A stretch of 64,000 bases of DNA, from NCBI GenBank assembly GCA_028023455.1, contig JAQFVV010001059.1, forward strand, positions 1 through 64,000. The letters are read 5' to 3'. The first letter of the stretch is position 1; each line of letters begins with the position of its first letter. Below are positions 9,664 through 19,549 of the stretch, one piece after another. The notes beneath the pieces are model-generated. The model saw only the letters and a list, made by a program, of their open reading frames with translations. It had not been told where the DNA came from and did not search any database. A program made the position numbers and the translations under genes. Source of the stretch: Epiperipatus broadwayi. Its lineage: Eukaryota > Onychophora > Udeonychophora > Euonychophora > Peripatidae.

Positions 9664-12525
9664 AATAGATTATGTATTGGTAGAGAAAGAGGGAACAAAT
9701 AAAGTACGGAAAATTTAGATGTTTGATAATGAAGAGAGAGTATGTAATAGTGATCATAAATTTATTGTAATAGAAATCGTTAGTAATGTTATTGGATGAT
9801 AGAAATAAAGGTAGAAACAATAGTGAAAGATGTGGATGGAGAGTGAATGATAAGAATAAGTTGGAAGAGTATAAAATAAAAGTTGAAGAAGTCATGGAAC
9901 AGTTGGTTGGGTATGAGTATAAGGACTGGTGTGGTGAAATAGAAAAAGTGGCAAATAGGGTTTTAGTTGTGAATATGCAGAAGAATAAAGTAATAAAAGA
10001 ATTAGAGTTAGTAAAAGTGTAAAAGAGAGGAAAGAAGCATGCGGAGAATATAAGTGTGCGATTAAGAACAAAGAAAGTGAAAATTATATTAATGCTAAAT
10101 GGGGAAAGTACTTAGAAAAGAAGAAGTTGGCTAAAATGGATAATTATAGAGAGAGGATGAAGTTTAATAGTAAATTGTTGGAGGATATTAATAAAAGTGA
10201 AAGAGATGGGAGTAGAAAATTTTGGAATTACATTATAAAAGGAGAAATGTAGGGGAGAGAGATAGTATTAATAGATGTTGAGGGAATAGAGGGTAGCTCT
10301 AGAGAAGAGTTAGAGAGAATCTTAAATAGATATGTAATGGATATAGAAAAGATGTTAGTTGTGAAGGACTTAATGATAGAAAACATGAAAGCATTTAGTG
10401 ATGGGAATATTAGGTTCACAAAAAAATGAACTGAATGAGGCAGGAAAGAGATTGAAAAGTAGAAAGGTGAGAGGTTTAGATGGATGAGCAGCAGAGATGG
10501 TAATGAATTTAGGGCATAGAGCAAAGGCAAAGTTATCATATTTTAATAAGATGGCACAGAAGAGAGTTTTTCCGGGTAATTGGAGTAATACAAGAATAAG
10601 ATTATTATTTAAAAGAAAGGGTAAGGATCATAGAAAGTTAAATAATTATAGACTGATAGCAGTAACATCAGTTTTATATAAAGTTTTCTCATATATGGTG
10701 GCTGGAAGAGTTGTAAAATGGATGGAAAAGAATAATGTAGTGGGGAAAATGCAAGGAGATTTTAGGGCAGATAGGCGTATAGGAGATAGTTTGTTTGTAG
10801 TTACACAACTTATGGAGATGAGTAGGAATTCAGGTAGATCATTATATATGAGTTTTATAGATATAAAGAAGGCATATGATAGAGTAAATAGAAATAGATT
10901 ATGGGTAAGGTTAGCAATTATGGGAATGGATGAAGCTTTAGTAAATATTATTAAGAAATTATATGAAAATAATTATTATACTTACCAATTAGGGGATATA
11001 GAATCAATTAAAGTTAAAAATGGGGTGGGAGAAGAGAAGATATGAAGTTATGCTGAGGACTTGTGCAAGGGTGGGTAAAGAGATGGGGATTAAATTTAAT
11101 GAAGAAAAATAAAATATAATGATGATTAATAATGGGGAAAGAGATGTAGAATTTTTATTGGGGGATATAAAGTTAAGTGTGGTGGATAGATATAGTTATT
11201 TGGGAATCATCTTAAGTAATCAGGAAAATTGCTTGGTTGAATGGGAGTAAAAATTGGTAAATGAAGCAAAGAAAAGAAAGGTTTAGTAAAGAAATTAACA
11301 GTGTTTTCATATAATAAATATGATGTAGCTAGAATTGTATCGAAGGGAGTTGTAGTAGCAGGGTTAACATATGGTAATGATGCATTATGTGTTAGTAAAA
11401 GGGTATTAGATTACTTAGAAAAAGTACAAAGGGAAGTAGGAAGATGCATTAGAGGGGGGAGGGGGAGAAAAAGGAGAAAAAAAAAGAAGAAAAGGGATGG
11501 GGAGGGGGGGGTTGTGAGAAAGGGGAAAAATATTGTGATAGTGTTCTTTGTGTGTAAGAAAAGGGTATTAGATTACTTAAAAAAAGAACAAGGGAAGTAG
11601 GAAGATGCATTAGATGCAGAGGTATGGACAGCAAAGGAGGCAATTCAAGGAGAAATGGTATGGTCAAGTTTTTATATGAGAGATGCAAAAAGTAAAATGA
11701 AAATGTTTGGTAGGTTGCAGTTTATGGATGATAAAAGAATAGCCAAAATAGTATTTAATTGGGTTATGAGTAAAAGGCAGGTAACAAGATGGGTGAGAAA
11801 GGTAATGCAGTATGCAAAGAATTTGGATAAAGAATTTATATCAGTATACTTGTATAAAAGGTGGGATGATTGTGTTAGGAGGATTGTTGAATGTTATAGT
11901 GGTAAGGAATGGGATAAAAGATTAGATGCATTAATAATGAGTTGGAGAGATGGAGAACTAGTATGGAGAGTAAAAAGAGTTTAAATATATATAGAAGTAA
12001 ACGGAACATTGGATGCGAATTAATTTATGATAATAGTAAGAAAGTAAATGGAACATTGGATGCGAGTTAATTTATGATAATAGTAAGGAAAGTAGTTTAT
12101 TGTTTAAGGTTCGAATGGCATCTTGAGCAACAAGAGAATATACATGTAAATGGAAAACTATGGGTGATTTAGTGTGCAAATTGTGTAAGGAAGGTATAGA
12201 AAATATTAGGCATCTGTTGATTGAATATAAATGCTTGAAAGCAGAAAGGGTACAGATAATGAAGTTATGGGAGAATAGATATGAACAAAGTGATTATACA
12301 GAAAGTGAATTATTGGTTTTTATGCTGGGGTTGTGAAAAGATAAGGGGGATTTAGATATAAAGGTCATAGAGTTGACAAAGATTATGTTGTGGAAATGGG
12401 ATGGGGCAGAATATGGGAAGACTAAGAGTGGGGAATGGAAAATAAAGTGGCTAACAGGTTTATCTAAGCGTATTTACTGAGATATTCTTGACTTTGTTTA
12501 AGGATAAGCCAAAATACATCAAATC
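9664..12525 (+). pseudogene. Decayed non-LTR retrotransposon (LINE-B, copy 1), 5'-truncated
   Basis: The order of parts is that of an APE-type LINE. About 9664-9790 is an endonuclease tail (DYVLV, then SDHKFIV). A lysine-rich linker runs to about 10490. Reverse transcriptase blocks lie at 10497-11045 (LNNYRLIAVTSVLYKVF; SLYMSFIDIKKAYDRVNR, with the catalytic D in FIDIKKAYD). The active-site box at about 11050 is changed to YAEDL from the usual YADD, after an apparent deletion. An RT thumb follows to about 11600, then a C-terminal region (11655-11984) and a zinc-knuckle-like CKLC...RH...EY near 12180-12220 that has lost its last cysteine. Several stops and frameshifts make it inactive. The sense strand has very little C. 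The tail ends in ATACATCA-type repeats near 12510. Clade not assigned with confidence. Confidence 0.85.
11394..11614 (+). repeat. Internal duplication around a purine tract in LINE-B copy 1
   Basis: About 57 bases at 11394-11453 recur at 11558-11614 (GGGTATTAGATTACTTA and AGGAAGATGCATTAGA shared). The two are separated by a G- and A-only tract at 11450-11530. The duplication is absent from the LINE protein plan and breaks the thumb region. Confidence 0.8.
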
Positions 12526-12975
12526 ATATATACTGATATGAGATGATGTATTTGGTTACAATAGTTATCAATTTTATCAGGAAAAAAAATTAAGATATAT
12601 ACTGGAAGCAATGTGTAAACAACTGCAAAAGTTCTGTATGGGAGATGAACTGTGTAGTTTGTTGTTTTAATAACAAAATGAAAAATACAATTTATTGGCG
12701 AATGACATTTGTGAATAATGATGGGATTATGAAAATAATAATAATTGGATAATTTAAATGAATTAAAGGGAATATTATAATGTTCTTAGTTGTGATAGTA
12801 ACTTTTATTTTCTGGACATATTCAGAAAATGGGATTAGAATGCAAAAAAAAAAATCCTGGGATAGATAATTATGATGATTGGAGTAGACCAATAAAGTAG
12901 TATTTAATAAGGAAGAAGAAATATAACAGAGAATAAACATTGTGATTATATGAAAGCAAACCAAATGTTATGTTG
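12526..12975. other. C-poor sequence next to LINE-B
   Basis: Keeps the purine-rich, C-poor composition of LINE-B but has no clear ORF. It may be part of a related LINE ending near 13440. Confidence 0.4.
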
Positions 12976-13443
12976 GAGAGTATATGTAATAATGAATAGA
13001 GCAGTCATCTGTTATTTAAGAGTACAATAGAATTTTTGGAGATTTGAGGGAAGAATGAGTAAATGAAATATATATGAGAAGAAAATGTACACAATGTAAT
13101 GATAAAGTAGAAAATGTTAATTATTTTGAAAAGAAATTGTTATTAGGATTCTGGAAAAAGATACTTGAGAGCATATTAATGAATATGGATTTCTATCATT
13201 TTTGTTATAGAGAGTATATGTAATAATGAATAGAGCAGTCATCTGTTATTTAAGAGTACAATAGAATTTTTGGAGATTTGAGGGAAGAATGAGTAAATGA
13301 AATATATATGAGAAGAAAATGTACACAATGTAATGATAAAGTAGAAAATGTTAATTATTTTGAAAAGAAATTGTTATTAGGATTCTGGAAAAAGATACTT
13401 GAGAGCATATTAATGAATATGGATTTCTATCATTTTTGTTATA
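12976..13443 (+). repeat. 234-bp tandem duplication
   Basis: 12976-13209 and 13210-13443 are almost identical. Each contains KCTQCNDKVENVN-like coding followed by a Lys/Phe-rich stretch. This resembles the C-terminal cysteine motif of LINE-B-type elements, so the unit is probably a piece of a related LINE duplicated in tandem. Confidence 0.85.
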
Positions 13444-13451
13444 TATATATA

Positions 13452-14444
13452 TCAGCTTGAAATCAGCTGATCTGAGGGTGGGGCAAAATGAAAGAGACAG
13501 TGAATATTGACTCTGATGTTTATGTAAACAAATACGCTTGTTTGGAGGTCTTGGTAAAGCTCCATCTATTGATCATTAAATCAAGCGATAGCAGGTTTTT
13601 ACGTATATAAAACTTGTTTTGTTTTTCATAAATGTACCTTTAAAGTTTTCTTGCAATGATATAGATTGCAGAAGCTTTGACTATGTGGAGAAACTGAACT
13701 GACATCAGACCCATATAGCTATCTAGTTTGATAGGCTGAGTTTGAAGACATTTAGGTGTCTAAAAAATTCATGCTTGCAAACTGATAGAAATGTTTTGCA
13801 TAAACGCTTGGAGTTAATATTTAAGTCTAGTTTCTAACTCTTATCCCTTCACTGATGAGAGCAAATCAGCTTGAAATCAGCTGATCTGAGGGTGGAGCAA
13901 AATGAAAGAGACAGTGAATATTGACTGACGTTTATGTAAACAAATACGCTTGTTTGGAGGTCTTGGTAAAGCTCCATCTATTGATCATTAATACAAGCGA
14001 TAGCAGGTTTTTACATATATAAAACTTGTTTTGTTTTTCATAAATGTACCTTTAAAGTTTTCTTGCAATGATATAGATTGCAGAAGCTTTAACTATGTGG
14101 AGAAACTGAACTGATATCAGACCCATATAGCTATCTAGTTTGATAGGCTGAGTTTGAAGACATTTAGGTGTCTAAAAAATTCATGCTTGCAAACTGATAG
14201 AAACGTTTTGCATAAACGCTTGGAGTTAATATTTAGGTCTAGTTTCTAACTCCTATCTCTTCACTGATGAGAGAAAATCAGCTGATCTGAGGGTGGAGCA
14301 AAATGAAAGAGACAGTGAATATTGACTCTGATGTTTATGTAAACAAATACGCTTGTTTGGAAGTCTTGGTAAAGCTCCATCTATTGATCATTAATACAAG
14401 TGATAGCAGGTTTTTATGTATATAAAACTTGTTTTGTTTTTCAT
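13452..14444 (+). repeat. Tandem array of about 0.4-kb units (2.4 copies)
   Basis: The landmark CAGCTGATCTGAGGGTGG occurs at 13464, 13878 and 14279, giving periods of 414 and 401 bases. Units share long near-identical stretches (for example AAACAAATACGCTTGTTTGG and CATTTAGGTGTCTAAAAAAT). The third unit stops early at TTTTTCATA. TA-rich runs border both ends. No ORF; satellite-like. Confidence 0.9.
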
Positions 14445-14584
14445 ATATATATAACTTTAATCAGTTTTTAAATATTATATTACAGAACTAATCTAAAAAT
14501 TTTAACAAATTAGTGCCCTTACTATTATCACATTAAATTGCTTAATATAAATAAGATTCAAGTCTATTGTGATTTATAGTTATT

Positions 14585-15425
14585 ATTATTGGGGCTTGGG
14601 ACAACTCGTAAGGAAATTTCCTTGAAATCATCTCTGTATGAGTTGTGATTGGTGACATTTAGAACTTGGCATAACTGATAGTTTTTTCTCTAACCATTCC
14701 TGTCAGCTTTATATTGTATGCTTTATGTTTGATGATGTTTAGAATTTGGCACAACTGATGAAGAGAATTCCTTTTAAACTAATGCTGTTCACCTTATAAT
14801 ATATGATTTGTGATTTTAAAGGTGTGGCACATTTGATGAAAGGTATTCTCTTAAACCAGATTTGTTAGCCTTATAAGGTATGATTTGTAATCAGTGATGG
14901 TTAAAGTTCTGTTGAAAGGGATTTTTTGAGACCAATCATTTTAGCTTTATAATATATAGTGTGCAATTACTGATGTTCGGAGCTTGGCAAGCTGATGAAG
15001 GTGATTCTTTTGAAACCAGTCTTGGTGCCTCATTATGGTCTGTGATTAGTTATAGTTAAATCTTGGCATAGCTGATGAAGGAGATTTCCTTGAAATTAGT
15101 TTTGTTATCCTTGTAATATAGGATTTGAATTGATAATGTTTTGTGCTTAGCACAGCTAATGAAGGTGATTCCCTTGAAACCAGTCTTTTTAGCCTTTTAT
15201 ATATAAGATTGATGATTGCTAATGTTTAGAGCTTTGCAGTCTGATGAAAGGAATTTTTTTGAAACCAGTCCTCTAAGCTTTAGAATATATGATGTGTGAC
15301 CAATGATGTTTTAAGTTTAACTACAGTCCTGTTTTTTAATAATGTATGGTCTGTGATCAATAATTTTTAGAGCTTAGCTGATAAAGGGGATTACTTTGAA
15401 ACTAGTCCTGAAAGCCTTGTATTGT
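14585..15425 (+). repeat. Array of about 11 diverged units of about 80 bp with CTGATGA/GAAAC strings
   Basis: A degenerate unit recurs: GAGCTTGGCACAACTGATGA, then AAGG-(about 5)-TTCC, TTGAAACCAGTC, TTAGCCTTATAATATATGA, and a TGTGATTGATGATGTTTA link. Clear CTGATGA copies start at about 14752, 14992, 15071 and 15241. Units vary by substitution and small indels, so the array is old. It ends about 450 bases before TMC exon A. The paired strings recall the hammerhead ribozyme core; see findings. Confidence 0.8.
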
Positions 15426-15879
15426 CACAGTTTCCAATTCAGAATTTGGCTAATATATAGCATCCTTTATTTTAACTAAATAATGATATAATATAATATA
15501 AGGTGCCTAAATGTTCTTGTTTATAATATATAAATTGCAATATACCTTCATTTTGTTTTAAAGCTTTCTTACCAATATTAAAAAAAGAAAATTCATTATC
15601 CACGACATCATTAGGCTTTATTTCTTCTATTTCATTAGACATTTTAAAATATTATTTCACTTGCAAATGAAATTCCTTCCTTTTTAAATTTGATAGTATG
15701 CAAATTTAGTTTAATTTAAAATTGTATTTCATGTATACTATGAAGCAGAAAATTACTTTCTTTGTAATTTGCCTTTATTGTTCATAGATATAATTAGTAT
15801 TCTTAAATGGAAGAGTGTTTTACGTTTTCAAATGTAATAACATTATATAATGTACTTTTTTAAACTTCCGTTTTTGCAG
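15426..15879 (+). other. Intron sequence upstream of TMC exon A
   Basis: AT-rich, with a T-rich tract leading to the acceptor TTTTTGCAG at 15871-15879. Confidence 0.6.
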
Positions 15880-15977
15880 TGTTGGGAAACATTGGTTGGC
15901 CAACAAATATATCAGCTGACTTTATTAGATTTTTTGATTGCTTTTGGTTCAATTTTGATATTGGATTTCCCACGCAA
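15880..15977 (+). CDS. TMC exon A: family signature
   Basis: 98 bases: 32 codons plus two bases, preceded by TTTTTGCAG and followed by GTAAGA. It encodes CWETLVGQQIYQLTLLDFLI, a hydrophobic stretch AFGSILIL and then DFPRK (the Lys completed in exon B). The start matches the published TMC signature CWETxVGQE-Y-K/R-L-xD, with Gln in place of the usual Glu and of the usual Lys/Arg. The hydrophobic part should enter a membrane helix. Another frame of the same bases is open for 73 codons but has no family resemblance. The exon before it must end on a codon boundary; I did not find it in 1-15879. Confidence 0.93.
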
Positions 15978-16686
15978 GTAAGATATGTTGTTTTTTATAC
16001 GTGTTTGTATGTGTGTATATATGTTGGGGGAAAAAATGTGTGTGAATATATAATATATGCAAAAAAATGTATGTGGAATTGTATATTGATTAATACTTAA
16101 TTTCTTTAATTTTTGATATTTATTACAGAGAATTTCATAATATGAAAAAGTCATTTATTGTTTATCATACTGTTTTAACACCACATATATTTATATATAC
16201 AGTATATAAAAAATTTCAATCTCATTTTAATTTTTTTGATACTGTAAAAATTGAAAGAGATCATATATAAACATGGTTGAATCTACTAATGATTTCATCT
16301 TATTATAATTAATCATTTTTAAAAATAGTCGATAATTTTTGTTCTCGTTTTTGTTTTCGATTTTTTTCTGTTAAACCCTCTTTTTTCTTCTTTTAAAATA
16401 TTTTTGCATTTTTCTTTCGAATGCTCATATTTTTCAATCTATAAGCATTCTTTAAATAAATCATTTAATTATTTTTGACTCTTATACTAATATTTTTATT
16501 TTATTCTGTTGATTTATTTAAACCGCTCTCCTCAGGAATATGTAAAGCTAATATTCAAGAGTTATGGGTAAATTACATTCTTTAAAAGAATGTTGATTAG
16601 GGGACTGAAGAGAAAAGGTATAATTTTTTTATAATAACCCATAAGTGCATGGTTGTAATTTGTAAATCACATCACCCCAGTAAGTA
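15978..16686. other. Intron sequence
   Basis: TA- and T-rich; nothing recognised. Confidence 0.5.
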
Positions 16687-16808
16687 CTTAAAATTAGCCA
16701 ATAAGTTATCAGAAATTTGTTATCAAGATAATACTTAGTTATCAGCAGTTTGTTGTCAGAGTGTTGCCATGACAATATATTGCTGATATTCTATTGGTCA
16801 ATTTTAAG
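16687..16808. mobile_element. Short hairpin element (MITE-like)
   Basis: Ends are inverted: CTTAAAATTAGCCAATA at 16687 and, reversed, CTTAAAATTGACCAATA at the right end. The arms continue imperfectly for about 26 bases (ending TATCAG). No coding capacity. Target duplication not clear. Confidence 0.55.
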
Positions 16809-17446
16809 CATGGGATAAGTTGATGTACTTTTTTAATATACATAAAATGAAACAGATATTAAATATTATTTTAAACTCAAAAGAAGTATAAACTTATTAA
16901 TTATGAACGGTAAGAACATGTCAGATTTTTTACATAGGTTGTGTGTCAAGTTTCATCTATTTAATTTCAGATAAAATTAATGACATTAATAGAACTCATT
17001 GTTATATCTATCATTAACTGCCCTGTATGACTTAGGAATGTGGTAGAATGACAATCTCTAAAAATAAAGAATATGTCAAGACTCATTCTGTTACTTCCGG
17101 TGTTCAGACATCACATGACTTCTCAAATGGCAAACTGTTCAATTATTTATACAGAAAACAAGAAATTTTTTTTAAAAAAAATTGTAAATATAAAATAATA
17201 AATTAAAGTGGATAATCTGATTTTTTAAAATCATTTTAGAAAGAATACTTTTGCTTTAATAAAAAAATGTGCTGTTTTAGCACCAAAAGATAAGTACATA
17301 TACTCTCAAAAGTGTTTAATTAATAATATTAGATGAAATGTTTTTTTTAAAGTATTCAGAAAATTGTTCACTTCTTTGTGATTTTGTACTTGGCAAATTT
17401 GCCAGCATTTAAATTACTGGCAATTTTTTTTTTCTCTCAACATTTG

Positions 17447-17850
17447 TGCCACCTAGTGTAAGCTTTAGTAATCAGTCGATGCCAAATGACAGTATTTAAT
17501 AAATTCTTATCAGTGTTTTCCTATTCAATATTTTCAGAGCTTTCATCAATGAAAAGAATTGAATCTGAGAGCAGTGTATCTGAATCTTTTGGATCTAATA
17601 TGCCTTTCCTCTAGAAGCCACCTATTACTATTTTCAAGCTATTAGCTTCAATTGTAAAACAGATTATTGTTTTCAATCACAGATAATGTGTATTACTCAA
17701 GGATCCAAACCTCTTCACCAATGAAAGGGATAAACCAGAAACTAATCTGGGATATTGCATGGAATATCACTGGACATGGATTTATTAAACTACTACCATC
17801 TAGCATATGTTGATACCTAAAGCTTACACTAGGTGGATTTAAACATGTTT
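17447..17850. repeat. Foldback repeat (FB family), diverged copy
   Basis: Left arm CCACCTAGTGTAAGCTTTAG is the exact reverse complement of the right arm at about 17829-17848. Between them is the family core TTCACCAATGAAAGGGAT, AACCAGAAACTAATCTGGG. Related to copies at 32.6, 33.7, 40.5, 42.2 and 47.3 kb. Confidence 0.7.
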
Positions 17851-18390
17851 GAGAAAAAAATAATTTGTTGCTGAACAGTATTTGTATATGCAAGGGTCAT
17901 GATATTTTGTTGGTTTTTATCTGGCAGTTATTTCTCTTTTCACATTTTTATTTACTTGTGCTCTGAAGTATTATTTACACTTTATTATTTTTCTCAGTTA
18001 TCACCATCATTATTGAAATAGGGGGATTGTAGATATTATTTTGATGTACTTCCATAAATTCACCATACAGCAGCTTTAAAGTTTTATGATGTCTACATAT
18101 ATGTAGCACAGTTTATTTAAAGGAAATAATTTATGTTTTTCCAATTTTAATATTTGTTACTTTTCATTTGTTTGATGGAAATGTTCTATTCAGCTCTCGG
18201 CTTGTAAAAATCTTGTGATAACTCTGAATCAAATCATCCTGATATATTATAGCTAAATTAAATATTTTGTTAAATTAGCGCAAATTAAATTCTTTGTTCA
18301 AAAGCAATATGATCACTAGACATCAAGTTATTATGACAACCAATAACATTTGATCTCACTATTTAAAGCTACTCTATAAGATTTTATCGA
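17851..18390. other. Intron sequence
   Basis: Nothing recognised. Confidence 0.5.
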
Positions 18391-19549
18391 TTCAACCACC
18401 GGGTCGCGCTAGACTGGCAAGAAAGTTATAACAACAAAATAATAAGATTTTAAACTTTTAATTAATATAAACAGTTTTTATTTTTTCATCGCATTTTTAC
18501 CCTGTTAAAAAATAAGAAACAGAACAAAAACGAAATCTAATCAATCATACATAAATTAATTTGTTTTTTTATTTATCACAGATGTTTATGGAGAGATAGA
18601 ATTAAATTTATTATTTTTCTAAAAAAATTCAAAAGTTAAAAAAAAAAGGTTTTTTATTAAACAAACTCCAGTTGTCTTTTGATAGCCAATCACGGTCGCT
18701 TGTCGGCATTGATTATGTGTTAAAACAAGATCAAAACTTTTGACTTTTTCAAGTTTCGTTTTCTTTTTTTTGTTTAAAAATATGCCCACTTTTTTTCTGG
18801 CCTATAAGGCGATATTTTTTAGTTTTATTTGTATACTGCTAATATACTAAAACTTTTATTTTTAAAACCAATTTCTGTTAACCTTTTTTTAAAAATAAAA
18901 ACAAACAAAAAATAACTTTGTGATTTTTTTTTTTTTTCGCATTATTTCTATTACGCGATATCTATTTTACCATTTTTTAAAAAAAACTTTTCCTATTAAT
19001 TACATTTTTTGATCCTTTCAACACACCAGCACAAAAAAAAAATTACAATAACATCAAAACTTCAGACTTTTACACGTTTCGTTTTATTTTTTCAGATTTA
19101 AAATATGGCAAATTTTTTTTTTGACTGTACAGTGATTAATTACGCGATTTCTATTTTGCCCTTACTACTATCAAAAGACAACCTCCATATATATATATAA
19201 CCATCTTGTATATTTAACATTAAATACAGATATTACATTTATCATAATCATTGCCATGTAATTACACTAACTATGATATTTCCCAACATTCAGGTGAATA
19301 ACATTTTATTCTTGAATGTTTTAACAATGAAATAATAAACATAGAAATGCAAGCACATTAATGAGAACGATTGGTATTGTACTGTTTTCTGTGTTCAGCA
19401 TGTGAAGGTAAGCAACACTATTACAATACACAATAACTAGTATGCTCTTTTCGTCAGTTATAACAATTATGTTTATCTAAGGCTAAGCAGGTTACATCTT
19501 TACGAAAATTTATCTGTAAACTTCTGCCGGTCCGCGAAATCTTATCCTT
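18391..19549. mobile_element. Non-autonomous hAT element, interrupted by another MITE
   Basis: Shares its left part (GACTGGCAAGAAAGTT, TTTTAAACTTTTAATTAATA) and right part (CACATTAATGAGAACG-like, CTTCTGCCGGTCCGCGAAAT) with 58418-59502. Both ends are damaged: the left TIR is diverged and the right end stops at about CTTATCCTTATG. A 512-bp foreign element sits at 18671-19182. Confidence 0.8.
18671..19182. mobile_element. Nested 512-bp MITE, 15-bp perfect inverted ends, 5-bp target duplication
   Basis: Starts GTTGTCTTTTGATAG (18671-18685) and ends with its reverse complement CTATCAAAAGACAAC (19168-19182). CTCCA flanks both sides (18666-18670, 19183-19187). The copy of the host element at 58418-59502 shows the uninterrupted site (CAAACTCCATATATAT), which confirms the insertion and the duplication. 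Inside, two roughly similar blocks (18730 and 19045) share AAGTTTCGTTTT-like sequence. No transposase; superfamily not assigned. Confidence 0.85.

Noticed and set aside
13864-14280. Ribozyme in the 0.4-kb satellite (ACTGATGAGAG near 13852 and 14263)
   Set aside because: CTGATGAG is present but no GAAA-type partner string at a suitable distance was found.
15879-16100. 73-codon ORF LGNIGWPTNISADF...
   Set aside because: Shadow frame of TMC exon A running on into the intron.
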